Positions 27,393 to 36,140 are shown, counted from the first letter of the stretch. The stretch: 64,000 nt of DNA from Cellulomonas pakistanensis (GCF_016862755.1 NZ_BONO01000019.1:29070-93069), one strand, 5' to 3'. Numbers and translations: made by a program. Notes: generated by a model from the sequence alone, not told the origin.

Positions 27393-27748
27393 CGCCGCCC
27401 GCGCGCGGCGCCGCGCCGGACCCCGTCGCCGGGGCGCATCCGGGCCGCGGGGAAGAACCCGGCCGCCGGCGGCGTTGACGACGGCGTGCCCGGGGTCGGC
27501 GCGTCCGCTTGACGGAGCGCCACCGCGTTTCCTCGCGGGCGCCCGATGGCGTATGATTGTCCGTTGGGTGTGCGCCCTCGCGCTGTCGCACGTCCCGTCC
27601 GAGCCCGACCGCACCGCGGTCGCGCGCGTACGGGCCGCGCACCGGCGGGGACCGGGGCACGCCCACCACGTCCGAACCGCCCGCCGGCACCGCCGGGGGA
27701 CGCGAGGGCGCGGAGATCGGCAGTTCAGGACAAGAGTTAGCGGAGGAC
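27393..27748 (+). promoter_or_regulatory. map-infA intergenic region with a -10 box
   Basis: This 356-base gap holds TATGAT at 27552-27557 (extended GGCGTATGAT), the best -10 in the region, about 190 bases before infA. Two TTGACG hexamers (27475-27480 and 27509-27514) are not at proper spacing from it. I saw no gene in the gap. Confidence 0.45.
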
Positions 27749-27970
27749 ATGGCGAAGAAGGACGGTGTCATCGAGATCGAGGGCAGCGTGATCGAGGCTC
27801 TCCCGAACGCGATGTTCCGCGTGGAGCTGAGCAACGGTCACAAGGTGCTCGCCCACATCTCGGGCAAGATGCGCCAGCACTACATCCGGATCCTCCCGGA
27901 GGACCGGGTGGTGGTCGAGCTGAGCCCGTACGACCTGTCCCGCGGGCGCATCGTCTACCGCTACAAGTAA
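27749..27970 (+). CDS. infA: translation initiation factor IF-1
   Basis: 73 residues ([20 protein letters not shown]... YRYK), one OB fold, family-standard length. A strong CGGAGG site lies just before the ATG. IF-1 binds the A site during initiation. It begins the infA-rpmJ-rpsM-rpsK block. Confidence 0.98.
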   Translation: MAKKDGVIEIEGSVIEALPNAMFRVELSNGHKVLAHISGKMRQHYIRILPEDRVVVELSPYDLSRGRIVYRYK

Positions 27971-28044
27971 CCGACCGAACGAGCATCGCCGTCGGTCTGC
28001 TCCCCGAGAGGGGCCAGGCACATTCGGCGGCGGAGGAACAGGCC

Positions 28045-28158
28045 ATGAAGGTCAAGCCCAGCGTCAAGAAGATCTGCGACAAGTGCAAGGTGATCCGCCG
28101 GCACGGTCGCGTCCAGGTGATCTGCGAGAACCTGCGCCACAAGCAGCGCCAGGGCTGA
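28045..28158 (+). CDS. rpmJ: 50S ribosomal protein L36, zinc type
   Basis: 37 residues with a C11-C14-C27-H32 zinc knuckle ([20 protein letters not shown]...). Start ATG 28045 has CGGAGGA upstream. Like S14 here, it is the zinc-dependent form. Confidence 0.97.
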   Translation: MKVKPSVKKICDKCKVIRRHGRVQVICENLRHKQRQG

Positions 28159-28358
28159 GTGCCCTGCCGCTCGGGACGCACCTGAGCAGCACACCCGCCG
28201 GACCCTGAGGGGCCGGCACCAGCGCATCGCCGAACCGGCAGCGCACCCGCACCGCGGGTCGCGACCGGTGAACCCCCGGCTCGGAGGCCGGGGCCCGCAG
28301 ACCCGCGGGAGGACGGTGCGGCAGACCTCCGATCGAAGTCCAAGGAGCCGAAAGGCAC

Positions 28359-28739
28359 ATGGCACGTCTTGTCGGCGTCGACCTCCCCCGCGAGAAGCGG
28401 CTCGAGATCGCGCTCACCTACATCTACGGCGTCGGCCGTACCCGCGCCCAGCAGACGCTGGCCGCGACCGGCATCAGCCCGGACCTCCGCGTGAAGGACC
28501 TGGACGACTCCCAGCTCGTCACCCTCCGCGACTACCTCGAGGGCAACTTCAAGCTCGAGGGTGACCTCCGCCGCGAGGTCGCCGCTGACATCCGCCGCAA
28601 GGTCGAGATCGGCAGCTACGAGGGCCTGCGTCACCGCCGCGGCCTCCCGGTGCGCGGTCAGCGCACCAAGACCAACGCGCGTACCCGCAAGGGCCCGAAG
28701 CGCACCGTCGCCGGCAAGAAGAAGGCCGGCCGGAAGTAA
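28359..28739 (+). CDS. rpsM: 30S ribosomal protein S13
   Basis: 126 residues with helix-hairpin-helix ([15 protein letters not shown]) and the basic tail [20 protein letters not shown] that contacts the P-site tRNA. AGGAG precedes the ATG. It follows rpmJ by 200 bases; no clear promoter was found there. Confidence 0.98.
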   Translation: MARLVGVDLPREKRLEIALTYIYGVGRTRAQQTLAATGISPDLRVKDLDDSQLVTLRDYLEGNFKLEGDLRREVAADIRRKVEIGSYEGLRHRRGLPVRGQRTKTNARTRKGPKRTVAGKKKAGRK

Positions 28740-28835
28740 CCCGCCCGCGGCCCGCCGGGCCTGTCGCACGACGACAGCCGCCCGCGCCGCGACGGGGCAC
28801 CGACCTCACGACCAGCAGCGAGAGAGAACGAGCAG

Positions 28836-29237
28836 ATGCCTCCGAAGACCCGCAGTTCCGTGCGCAAGCCGCGCCGCAAGGAGAAGAAGAACGTCTCCCA
28901 CGGCCAGGCGCACATCAAGAGCACGTTCAACAACACCATCATCTCGATCACGGACCCCAGCGGCGCCGTGATCTCCTGGGCGTCGGGCGGCGACGTGGGC
29001 TTCAAGGGCTCGCGCAAGTCGACCCCGTACGCCGCGGGCATGGCCGCCGAGGCCGCTGCGCGCAAGGCCGCCGAGCACGGCATGAAGAAGGTCGACGTCT
29101 TCGTCAAGGGCCCGGGCTCCGGTCGTGAGACCGCGATCCGCTCCCTGACCGCGGCCGGCCTCGAGGTCGGCTCGATCCAGGACGTGACGCCCCAGGCCCA
29201 CAACGGCTGCCGTCCGCCGAAGCGCCGCCGCGTCTGA
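28836..29237 (+). CDS. rpsK: 30S ribosomal protein S11
   Basis: 133 residues, typical core [20 protein letters not shown] and C-terminus THE-like [15 protein letters not shown] (the [13 protein letters not shown] family ending). It lines the E site with S7. Many bacteria have rpsD next; here a hairpin and rpoA follow instead. Confidence 0.98.
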   Translation: MPPKTRSSVRKPRRKEKKNVSHGQAHIKSTFNNTIISITDPSGAVISWASGGDVGFKGSRKSTPYAAGMAAEAAARKAAEHGMKKVDVFVKGPGSGRETAIRSLTAAGLEVGSIQDVTPQAHNGCRPPKRRRV

Positions 29238-29249
29238 CCCCTAGCCGGG

Positions 29250-29287
29250 CCGCCGCGGGCGGGGGAGCGATCCCCCGCCCGCGGCGG
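29250..29287 (+). terminator. 17-bp perfect hairpin between rpsK and rpoA
   Basis: CCGCCGCGGGCGGGGGA pairs perfectly with its complement around GCGA, 12 bases after the rpsK stop and 96 bases before rpoA, where rpsD would otherwise lie. No U-tract. It may end the infA-rpsK unit, leaving rpoA to its own promoter, or attenuate. Confidence 0.6.
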
Positions 29288-29382
29288 TGCCGGCCGGTCG
29301 CGCGGGTGGACCGAGACCCGCGTCGCCCTGCGAGTACCTGCGCTGCGTCATATGGCGGACGCACGCTGAGAGGAACCCCGAA

Positions 29383-30393
29383 GTGCTCATCGCACAGCGC
29401 CCCACCCTGACCGAAGAGGTCATCTCGGAGTACCGCTCGCGGTTCTCCATCGAGCCGCTCGAGCCGGGCTTCGGCTACACGCTCGGCAACTCCCTGCGCC
29501 GGACCCTGCTGTCGTCCATCCCGGGCGCCGCCGTGACGAGCATCCGGATCGACGGCGTGCTGCACGAGTTCAGCACGGTGCCGGGCGTCAAGGAGGACGT
29601 CACCGAGATCATCCTCAACATCAAGAACCTCGTCGTCTCCTCGGAGAACGACGAGCCCGTCGTGATGTACCTGCGCAAGCAGGGTGCGGGTGACGTGACC
29701 GCCGCCGACATCGTCCCGCCGGCCGGCGTGGAGGTCCACAACACGGACCTGCACCTCGCGACGCTGAACGAGAAGGGCAAGCTCGAGATCGAGCTGACCG
29801 TCGAGCGTGGCCGCGGCTACGTGTCGGCGAACCAGAACAAGTCGTTCGAGGCCGAGATCGGCCGCATCCCGGTCGACTCGATCTACTCGCCGGTCCTCAA
29901 GGTGACCTACAAGGTCGAGGCGACCCGCGTCGAGCAGCGCACCGACTTCGACAAGCTGATCGTCGACGTCGAGACCAAGCCGGCGATCAGCCCGCGCGAC
30001 GCCCTGGCGTCCGCCGGCAAGACGCTGGTGGAGCTGTTCGGCCTCGCCCGCGAGCTGAACGTCGAGGCCGAGGGCATCGAGATCGGCCCGTCGCCGACCG
30101 ACGCGGCCCTGGCCGCCGACCTGGCGCTCCCGATCGAGGACCTGCAGCTGACCATCCGGTCGTACAACTGCCTCAAGCGCGAGGGCATCCACTCGGTGGG
30201 CGAGCTCGTGGCGCGGTCCGAGGCCGACCTGCTCGACATCCGCAACTTCGGTGCGAAGTCGATCACCGAGGTCAAGGAGAAGCTGGCCGAGCTGAACCTG
30301 TCCCTCAAGGACAGCCCGCTCGACTTCGACCCCACCGCCGCCGCGTACTACGACGGCGACGAGGGCGACTTCACCGAGGACGAGCAGTACTGA
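29383..30393 (+). CDS. rpoA: RNA polymerase alpha subunit
   Basis: 336 residues from GTG 29383 ([27 protein letters not shown] upstream); the in-frame upstream reading from 29287 is not family-like. The N-terminal dimerisation domain ([15 protein letters not shown]) and C-terminal helix-hairpin-helix domain ([32 protein letters not shown], seen in part) are both present. It scaffolds polymerase assembly and binds UP elements and regulators. Confidence 0.99.
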   Translation: MLIAQRPTLTEEVISEYRSRFSIEPLEPGFGYTLGNSLRRTLLSSIPGAAVTSIRIDGVLHEFSTVPGVKEDVTEIILNIKNLVVSSENDEPVVMYLRKQGAGDVTAADIVPPAGVEVHNTDLHLATLNEKGKLEIELTVERGRGYVSANQNKSFEAEIGRIPVDSIYSPVLKVTYKVEATRVEQRTDFDKLIVDVETKPAISPRDALASAGKTLVELFGLARELNVEAEGIEIGPSPTDAALAADLALPIEDLQLTIRSYNCLKREGIHSVGELVARSEADLLDIRNFGAKSITEVKEKLAELNLSLKDSPLDFDPTAAAYYDGDEGDFTEDEQY

Positions 30394-30462
30394 TGCCGGG
30401 GAGGCCGGCGCGCTCGCGAGCGTGACCGGCCGGCCCATCACTGGAACCAAGGAGTAAAGACC

Positions 30463-31005
30463 ATGCCTACGCCCACCAAGGGTCCCCGGCTCGGTGGCGG
30501 CCCGGCGCACGAGCGGCTGATCCTGGCCAACCTGGCCACGGCGCTGTTCGAGCACAAGCGCATCACGACGACCGAGGCCAAGGCGAAGCGCCTGCGCCCG
30601 CTCGCCGAGCGCCTGGTGACGTTCGCCAAGCGCGGCGACCTGCACGCCCGCCGCCGCGTCCTGACCGTCGTCCGCGACAAGTCGGTCGTCCACGAGCTGT
30701 TCGTGGAGATCGCCCCGCAGATGGCCGAGCGCCAGGGTGGCTACACCCGCATCACCAAGATCGGCCCCCGCAAGGGTGACAACGCGCCGATGGCCGTGAT
30801 CGAGCTCGTGCTCGAGCCCGTCTCGCCGAAGCAGGCCGTCGTCCGCGAGGCCACCAAGGCCGCGCAGAAGGCGGCTCCGAAGGCCGAGGAGGCTCCCGCC
30901 GAGGAGACCACGGTCGAGGAGACCCCCGCCGAGGGGACCACGGAGGCCACCGACGCCCCCGAGGCCGAGGCCGCCGACACCAAGGACGAGGCCGACAAGG
31001 CCTGA
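30463..31005 (+). CDS. rplQ: 50S ribosomal protein L17 with acidic C-terminal tail
   Basis: 180 residues; the L17 core ([20 protein letters not shown]...) ends near residue 120. The remaining 60 residues are Ala/Glu/Thr/Pro-rich and acidic ([20 protein letters not shown]). Such tails are usual in Actinobacteria. AAGGAG precedes the ATG. The gene closes the alpha operon. Confidence 0.97.
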   Translation: MPTPTKGPRLGGGPAHERLILANLATALFEHKRITTTEAKAKRLRPLAERLVTFAKRGDLHARRRVLTVVRDKSVVHELFVEIAPQMAERQGGYTRITKIGPRKGDNAPMAVIELVLEPVSPKQAVVREATKAAQKAAPKAEEAPAEETTVEETPAEGTTEATDAPEAEAADTKDEADKA

Positions 31006-31022
31006 CCTGACGTCAGCACCGG

Positions 31023-31066
31023 GAGGGCCCGGGTCCCGCGAGCACGCTCGCGGGACCCGGGCCCTC
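31023..31066 (+). terminator. 20-bp perfect terminator after rplQ
   Basis: GAGGGCCCGGGTCCCGCGAG and its exact complement around CACG, 17 bases after rplQ. No U-tract. Confidence 0.8.
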
Positions 31067-31077
31067 TCGCGTGCCCC

Positions 31078-31140
31078 GGGGTGCACGAGACACCCCGCGG
31101 TGCCCTCCCTGTGGGTACCCCGGAGGTGTTTCGCGCACCC
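31078..31140. repeat. solitary long palindrome (related to cassette 1 boundaries)
   Basis: Outer arms GGGTGCACGAGACACC / GGTGTTTCGCGCACCC (16 bp, 2 mismatches) and imperfect inner arms (CCGCGGTGCCC / GGGTACCCCGG) with a one-base bulge. The GTGCACGAGACAC core is shared with the palindromes at 10898 and 11956. No DUF559 gene lies beside it. Confidence 0.75.
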
Positions 31141-31162
31141 CTGCGGGCGCGCCCGGCGTCGG

Positions 31163-31168
31163 TAGCGT
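31163..31168 (+). promoter_or_regulatory. -10 box, leaderless start of the alpha/beta hydrolase gene
   Basis: TAGCGT ends 7 bases before the ATG at 31176, so the transcript probably begins at the start codon. This also fits the lack of a ribosome-binding site. Confidence 0.55.
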
Positions 31169-31175
31169 GGCCCGC

Positions 31176-31916
31176 ATGGGCGTTCCGGTGGTGCTGGTGC
31201 ACGGGCTGCGGACGTCCCGGACGATGTGGCGGGTGCAGGTCGAGGCGCTGCGCGCGTACGGCTGCCCGGCGCTCGCCGTCGACCTCCCCGGGCACGGGGA
31301 GCGTCGCGGGGAGCGGTTCACGCTCGACGGGGCGGTCGACGCCGTCGCGGACGGGGTGGACGCGCTCGGCGGGCGCGCGCTCGTCGTCGGGCTGTCGCTC
31401 GGCGGGTACGTCGGCATCGCGCACGCGGCGCGGCGCCCGGACCAGGTCGCGGGCCTCGTCGCGGCGGCCTGCTCGACCCGGCCGCTCGTCGCGCTGGTCG
31501 ACGGGTGGACGATCCTCGCCCGGGGGATCGCGCGGCTGCCCGATGCGGGCGCCGGGCTGAACCAGGGCATGGTCGACCGGGTGCTGTCCGCCGAGGCCGC
31601 ACGGGACGTGGCGGCGGGCGGGTTCGCGCTCGACGTCATGGACGACGTGCTGGGCGCGATGCGCGCCGCGACGCCGGTGGCGGACCTGGCCCGGGTCGCG
31701 GCGCCGGTGTGGCTGGTCAACGGCCGGTACGACCACTTCCGGGGCGAGGAGCGGCGGTTCCTGCGGGCGTGCCGGGACGGGCGGCTCGTCGTGGTGCCGA
31801 GGGCCACGCACCTGGTGTCGCTGACCGCGCCCGTGGGGTTCACCCGGGCGGTGCTCGGGGCGGTCGACGCGGTGTCGGCGCGCGGCGACGGGGCGGCGAG
31901 TCCTCCACAGGGGTGA
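31176..31916 (+). CDS. alpha/beta hydrolase
   Basis: 246 residues (MGVPVVLVHGLRTSRTMWRV). The fold is clear: oxyanion HG motif at residues 9-10, nucleophile elbow GLSLGG, an Asp in GRYDHF and a His in RATHLVS complete the triad. The substrate is not evident; esterase or carboxylesterase activity is a family-level guess. It lies alone between the rplQ terminator/palindrome and the HNH gene. It is preceded by a -10 box that fits leaderless transcription. Confidence 0.85.
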   Translation: MGVPVVLVHGLRTSRTMWRVQVEALRAYGCPALAVDLPGHGERRGERFTLDGAVDAVADGVDALGGRALVVGLSLGGYVGIAHAARRPDQVAGLVAAACSTRPLVALVDGWTILARGIARLPDAGAGLNQGMVDRVLSAEAARDVAAGGFALDVMDDVLGAMRAATPVADLARVAAPVWLVNGRYDHFRGEERRFLRACRDGRLVVVPRATHLVSLTAPVGFTRAVLGAVDAVSARGDGAASPPQG

Positions 31917-31974
31917 CGGCGCGCGTCGTCCCCAGGCGGCCGTCCGGCCGCGGTGGTGTGTCGGTGGTCGTCCG

Positions 31975-31980
31975 TACGGT
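31975..31980 (+). promoter_or_regulatory. -10 box, leaderless start of the HNH gene
   Basis: TACGGT ends 6 bases before the ATG at 31987; no ribosome-binding site is seen. Confidence 0.45.
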
Positions 31981-31986
31981 GGTGGT

Positions 31987-33591
31987 ATGCCCGATCACCT
32001 GCGGGAACACCCCGCCGCCACGCCTCGCGGCGCCGGTGCGCATGCCGCCCCGGGTGGGGCGCCGAGCGCGGCCGGGGGGCCGGGCGCGGGTGGGGCGCCG
32101 GGCGCGGGTGGGGGACCGGGCGCGGGTGGGGCGCCGGGCGCGGGAGCGGGTCTCGGCGACCGGCTGGACGCCATGCCGGCGGGGGCGGCCCTGCTGGCGG
32201 AGCTCGACGCCGTGGACCTGGACTCCCTGCCGTCCTACGAGCTGAGCGAGGTGGTCGTCCAGGCCCGGCGGGTGAGCGCGCACGCCCACGCGATCGCGAC
32301 GGCTGCGGCCGCGGCCCTGGACCGGCACCCGGACCTGCACCACCCGGACCTGCGCGCGGTCTGCCGGTCGCTGCCGGCGGGCACCGCGTTCGTGCACGCC
32401 GACGTCGCCGCGGCCGACCTGTCGGCACGGCTGCTCGTCCCCCCGGGCGAGGCGAAGCTGCTCATCCGCGAGGGCAGGGCGTACGCCGGGCCGTTGGCCG
32501 GGACCGGCGCGGCGCTGGCCGACGGACGGATCGAGCCGGCCAAGGCGCGGGCGATCGTCCGGGGCGCCGGTGACGAGCCCGCCCACGTCGCCGCAGCCGT
32601 GGAGGCCGAGGTGCTGCCCCGGAGCGCGGGCCGGTCCGTCGCCCAGGTCCGCACCGACGTCGCGCGGGCGCTCGACCGGGTCGACCCGGACGGGGCAGCC
32701 GACCGGCACCGCACCGCCCGGTCCTGTCGAGCGGTGTCCCGGCCGAAGGTCCTCCAGGACGGCATGGCCGGCATGTGGGCGGTGCTGCCGGCGGCCGAGG
32801 CGGTGCAGGTGGACACGGTGCTCGACGCCCTGGCGCGACGGGCACGGGAGGCCGGGGACGGCAGGACCCTGGACCAGCTGCGGGCCGACGAGCTCGTCGA
32901 CCGCGTGCTGGGTCGTTCCGCGCAGCCGGTCGCTCCGGACGGCACGGTCCCAGCCCGACCCGCCGTAGCCGACGCCGGCGGGGCGTCGGGCGCGCCGGCG
33001 GCGTCCGGTCACGGGTGCCCGAGCATCCCGCGCACCGTCGTGCACGTCACCGTGCCGCTCACGACCCTGATGGGCGCCGGCGACGAGCCGGCCGACCTCG
33101 CCGGGTACGGTCCGATCGCCGCCCAGCAGGCCCGCGCCCTCGCCCTGGACCTCGGGTCCACCTGGCAGCGCATCGTCACCGACCCGCTGTCCGGCGCGGT
33201 CCTGGACGTCGGGCGCACCACCTACCGGCCTCCGGCCGCGCTGGCCGACCACGTGCGGCACCGGGACAAGTACTGCTCCTGGCCCGGGTGCTCGGTGCCC
33301 GCCGCGCGCTGCGACCTCGACCACACCGAGGAGTACGACCCTCCGCCCGAGGGCGCGCCGCCGCGCCCGCTCGGCACGACCAGCGACGGCAACCTCGGAC
33401 CGCAGTGCCGCACCCACCACCGGCTCAAGACCGCCGGCGTCGTGCGCGTGCGCCAGCGCACCGCCGGGGAGTTCATCTGGCACACCGCCACCGGCCACAG
33501 CTTCCGCGTCCGGCCCGGCACGGAGGAGCCGACGCTGCACCTCACCGGACCGCCACCACCGTCACCACCACCGACGCCGCCGCCGTTCTGA
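31987..33591 (+). CDS. DUF222 / HNH endonuclease domain protein (13E12-repeat family type)
   Basis: 534 residues. A Gly/Ala/Pro low-complexity N-terminus (about 20-55) is coded by an 18-bp tandem repeat. The DUF222 region follows, then a C-terminal HNH nuclease: C430, C435, C442, DLDH at 443-446 and CRTHH at 474-478. The zinc and HNH residues look complete. Such proteins are multi-copy in Actinobacteria (REP13E12 family in mycobacteria) and their role is unsettled; DNA cleavage is inferred from the motif. It ends in a proline-rich tail. It sits in the accessory block between rplQ and truA. Confidence 0.88.
   Translation: MPDHLREHPAATPRGAGAHAAPGGAPSAAGGPGAGGAPGAGGGPGAGGAPGAGAGLGDRLDAMPAGAALLAELDAVDLDSLPSYELSEVVVQARRVSAHAHAIATAAAAALDRHPDLHHPDLRAVCRSLPAGTAFVHADVAAADLSARLLVPPGEAKLLIREGRAYAGPLAGTGAALADGRIEPAKARAIVRGAGDEPAHVAAAVEAEVLPRSAGRSVAQVRTDVARALDRVDPDGAADRHRTARSCRAVSRPKVLQDGMAGMWAVLPAAEAVQVDTVLDALARRAREAGDGRTLDQLRADELVDRVLGRSAQPVAPDGTVPARPAVADAGGASGAPAASGHGCPSIPRTVVHVTVPLTTLMGAGDEPADLAGYGPIAAQQARALALDLGSTWQRIVTDPLSGAVLDVGRTTYRPPAALADHVRHRDKYCSWPGCSVPAARCDLDHTEEYDPPPEGAPPRPLGTTSDGNLGPQCRTHHRLKTAGVVRVRQRTAGEFIWHTATGHSFRVRPGTEEPTLHLTGPPPPSPPPTPPPF
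32080..32144 (+). repeat. 18-bp tandem repeat in the HNH gene
   Basis: Three units of CCGGGCGCGGGTGGGGCG (second unit ends GGGGA) and a partial fourth. Each adds six residues of the PGAGGA/PGAGGG type, so copy-number change keeps the frame. Confidence 0.85.
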
Positions 33592-33618
33592 CCTCCGCCG
33601 CCCTGCTCCGACGGCGCC

Positions 33619-33690
33619 CGGCGACGTGCCCGCTCGGCGCGCGGCGATGAGCCCGCTCGGCGATCGACGGGCGACGTGGTGCCGCTCGGC
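33619..33690 (+). repeat. three imperfect 21-base direct repeats after the HNH gene
   Basis: Variants of CGGCGACGTGCCCGCTCGGCG at 33619-33639, 33642-33662 and 33670-33690, within the 136-base gap between the HNH gene and the convergent WYL regulator gene. The role is unknown; the repeats could be decayed copies of a longer element or termination-related. Confidence 0.45.
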
Positions 33691-33727
33691 CGTCACGCCT
33701 CGTGGTCGGTGCGCGCCGGGTTGCGGC

Positions 33728-34759
33728 TCACGCCGGCACCCCCGGCGGACCCGTCTCCGCGGCGACCCTGCCGAACCGGTCCGCCAGGCGGGCGCACGCC
33801 TCGGCGAGCTCCTGCGGCTCGACCCGGAGCATCTCGACGTCGAACCGTGCGACCGCCGCGGCCAGGGCGACCCACGACCACGACCCCAGCGTCACGCGGC
33901 ACCGGCCGTCGCCAGCGTCGTCGACGAACCCCTCCGCCACGAACGGCGCGACGTCCCCGGCGTCGGCGGCGAGCAGGACGGTGCCGCGGCACGGCCAGTC
34001 CCCGTCGCCGCCCGCCTCCGCGCCCCGGAACCGCGCGGCCACGAACGCCGCGACGTCACCGCCCGGCACCTCCCGCGGCGCGAACCGGGCGCCGCCGGGC
34101 GCGCGCGGCCGGATCCGGTCGGCGCGGAACACCCGCCAGTCGGCGCGGTCGAGGTCCCACGCCACGAGGTACCAGCGGCCGCCGCGGGCGACGAGGTGGT
34201 GCGGCTCGACGCGGCGGGTCGGGCTGTCGTCGTCGTCGTCGGCGGCGCTCGCGCCCGAACCCGGACCCCCGCCCGCACCGGCACCGGCGTACCCGAACCG
34301 CAGGACCTCCCGCGCCCGCACCGCCGCGCCGAGCGCGGTCAGCACCGCCGGCTCGACGGTCGACGCACGCGCCGTCGTCATCACGGTGACCGGCACGGCG
34401 TCCACCCGGTGCGCGAGCCGCGCCGGCAGCACCTGCCGCACGGTCCGCAGCGCGCGCTCGGCCGCCTCGCCCACGTCCGCCCCGGAGGCGGCGGCGGTGC
34501 GCAGGGCGACGGTCAGCGCGACGGCCTGCTCGTCGTCGAACAGCAGCGGCGGCAGACGTGTGCCGGCGTCGAGCCGGTAGCCGCCCTCGCGCCCCCGCGT
34601 GCTGGTGATCGGGTAGCCGAGCTCGCGCAGCCGGTCGACGTCGCGCCGCACGGTCCGGTCGGTGACGTCGAGCCGGTCCGCGAGCACGGCGGCGGGCCAG
34701 TCCCGCCGGGTCTGCAGCAGCGAGAGCAGGGCGAGCAGCCGGGGCGCGGTCGTGGGCAC
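33728..34759 (-). CDS. HTH/WYL-domain transcriptional regulator (YafY-like)
   Basis: 343 residues from GTG at 34759. The N-terminal HTH (LLSLLQTRRDWPAAVLADRLDVTDRTVRRDVDRLRELG, shown in part as RTVRRDVDRLRELGYPI) is DeoR-like. A WYL ligand-sensing domain (RRVEPHHLVARGGRWYLVAWD) and WCX tail follow. An Asp-rich linker (ADDDDDSPTRR) precedes the WYL strands. It is divergent from the VOC gene across 109 bases, so it probably controls that gene and itself. Confidence 0.88.
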   Translation of the reverse strand: MPTTAPRLLALLSLLQTRRDWPAAVLADRLDVTDRTVRRDVDRLRELGYPITSTRGREGGYRLDAGTRLPPLLFDDEQAVALTVALRTAAASGADVGEAAERALRTVRQVLPARLAHRVDAVPVTVMTTARASTVEPAVLTALGAAVRAREVLRFGYAGAGAGGGPGSGASAADDDDDSPTRRVEPHHLVARGGRWYLVAWDLDRADWRVFRADRIRPRAPGGARFAPREVPGGDVAAFVAARFRGAEAGGDGDWPCRGTVLLAADAGDVAPFVAEGFVDDAGDGRCRVTLGSWSWVALAAAVARFDVEMLRVEPQELAEACARLADRFGRVAAETGPPGVPA

Positions 34760-34868
34760 GTCCCCAGTCTGCCGCGCACAGCGGACACGACCTGTCCGGA
34801 TGGATGGCCAGTGTGGGTGCTGCGCCGGCCGCCCGGCCCGCGCACCGCACCGCGAGACGGAGTGACCG

Positions 34869-35300
34869 ATGACCCTCACCACGACGACCCACCTGAACTT
34901 CCGCGGCGACGCCCGCGCGGCCCTGGAGCACTACCGCGACGTGTTCGGCGGCGAGCTGGCGGTCGTCACGCACGGCGACGCCGGCGCGGCCGAGGACCCG
35001 GCCGCGGCGGACCAGGTCCTGTGGGGCCAGGTGCTGTCCGACGACGGCTTCCACGTCATGGCGTTCGACGTCCCGGCGTCCCGGCCGTGGGACGCGGGCA
35101 CGGACGCGTTCTACGTCTCGGTGCGCAGCGCGTCGGGCGACGAGATCACCGCGCGCTGGGAGCGGCTCGCGGCGCCGGAGGCGGGCGCGACGGTCGTCGT
35201 CCCGCTGGGCCCGTCGCCGTGGGCGCCGCTCTACGGCATGGTGTGCGACCGGTTCGGCGTCACGTGGGTGCTGGACGTCGCGGTGCCGTACGGCGGCTGA
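34869..35300 (+). CDS. VOC-family (PhnB-like) protein
   Basis: 143 residues (MTLTTTTHLNFRGDARAALE...). The PhnB/3-demethylubiquinone-type glyoxalase fold is shown by the HYRDVFGGEL helix and the GMVCDRFGVTWVLDVAVPY ending. Actinobacterial members are usually of unknown substrate. PhnB-like genes are often paired with a divergent YafY/WYL regulator gene, as here. Confidence 0.85.
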   Translation: MTLTTTTHLNFRGDARAALEHYRDVFGGELAVVTHGDAGAAEDPAAADQVLWGQVLSDDGFHVMAFDVPASRPWDAGTDAFYVSVRSASGDEITARWERLAAPEAGATVVVPLGPSPWAPLYGMVCDRFGVTWVLDVAVPYGG

Positions 35301-35325
35301 GCCCGTCGTCCGGGCGCGCGCGGCG

Positions 35326-35352
35326 GGGCGCCGACGTTAGGCGTCGGCGCCC
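35326..35352. terminator. bidirectional hairpin between the VOC gene and ppgK
   Basis: 11-bp perfect stem GGGCGCCGACG / CGTCGGCGCCC with loop TTAGG; the loop contains the ppgK stop codon on the minus strand, so one arm is coding. Confidence 0.55.
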
Positions 35353-36110
35353 AGCTGCCAGGCCCGGACGCCGCCGACGATGCCCGCCTGGTTCGGCACG
35401 ACGACCACGTCGTCGCCGAGCCGGGCGAGCACCTGCGGCGTGATCTGCCGGGAGTTGCCGCCGCCGAGGTACAGCCGGTCCCACAGGACGACGGGCCGCA
35501 GCCCCTCGACCACCTGGCGCACGCGGCGGGACCACAGGCCGTCGCCGAGCCGCGCGCGCTGGATCTGCCCGATGTACTCGTCGTAGGTCGTGAGACGGCG
35601 GACCGGCGCGTGCGACCACTCGAGGTGGGGGGCGAGCCGGCCGCCGTCGAACAGCGCCGACCCGAGACCGGTGCCGAGGGTCAGGACGAGCTCGACGCCG
35701 GTGCCGGACACGACGCCCGCGCCGTGCACCTCGGCGTCGTTGAGCACGAGGGCCGGCACGCCGAGGCGCTGCTCGACGGCCGCGCGGATGTCGAAGCCGG
35801 ACCACGCCGCCACGAGCTCGGGGTCGACCCGGGTGTGCGGCCCGGACCGGGTGACGTAGTGCGGCGTGGCGACGACGACCCCGTGCCGGATCATCCCGGG
35901 CATGCCGACGGTCGCCCGCTGGAACGGCGGCAGCCGGTCGGCGATGTCCGCGATCGTGTCGACGAGCCGCGACGGCGGCAGCGGGTACGGCGTGGGCACC
36001 CGGACGGCCGGGGCGTGCAGCGTGCCCGAGGCGTCCAGCACGGACGCCTTGATGCCCCCGCCCCCGCAGTCGACGGCGAGCGTGTACGGGGTGGGGGCGG
36101 GCGTGGGCAC
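35337..36110 (-). CDS. ppgK: polyphosphate glucokinase (ROK family)
   Basis: 257 residues, GTG start at 36110. ROK-fold motifs are an N-terminal phosphate loop (LAVDCGGGGIKASVLD), the catalytic-base region (LNDAEVHGAG) and TLGTGLGSALFDGG. The length and the short N-terminus match the actinobacterial polyphosphate/ATP glucokinase that phosphorylates glucose on C6. The usual LELGHAP motif reads LEWSHAP. It is divergent from the ADP-ribosylglycohydrolase gene across 43 bases; both appear leaderless. Confidence 0.85.
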   Translation of the reverse strand: MPTPAPTPYTLAVDCGGGGIKASVLDASGTLHAPAVRVPTPYPLPPSRLVDTIADIADRLPPFQRATVGMPGMIRHGVVVATPHYVTRSGPHTRVDPELVAAWSGFDIRAAVEQRLGVPALVLNDAEVHGAGVVSGTGVELVLTLGTGLGSALFDGGRLAPHLEWSHAPVRRLTTYDEYIGQIQRARLGDGLWSRRVRQVVEGLRPVVLWDRLYLGGGNSRQITPQVLARLGDDVVVVPNQAGIVGGVRAWQLGADA

Positions 36111-36116
36111 CGGACC

Positions 36117-36122
36117 ACGGTA
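36117..36122 (-). promoter_or_regulatory. -10 box of ppgK
   Basis: On the minus strand TACCGT ends 6 bases before the GTG at 36110, consistent with a leaderless transcript. Confidence 0.5.
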
Positions 36123-36140
36123 GAGCAGCCGGCCGGCCCG

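Noticed and set aside
32080..32144. Possible CRISPR-like array
   Set aside because: The units are contiguous 18-bp repeats without unique spacers and lie in frame within the HNH gene.
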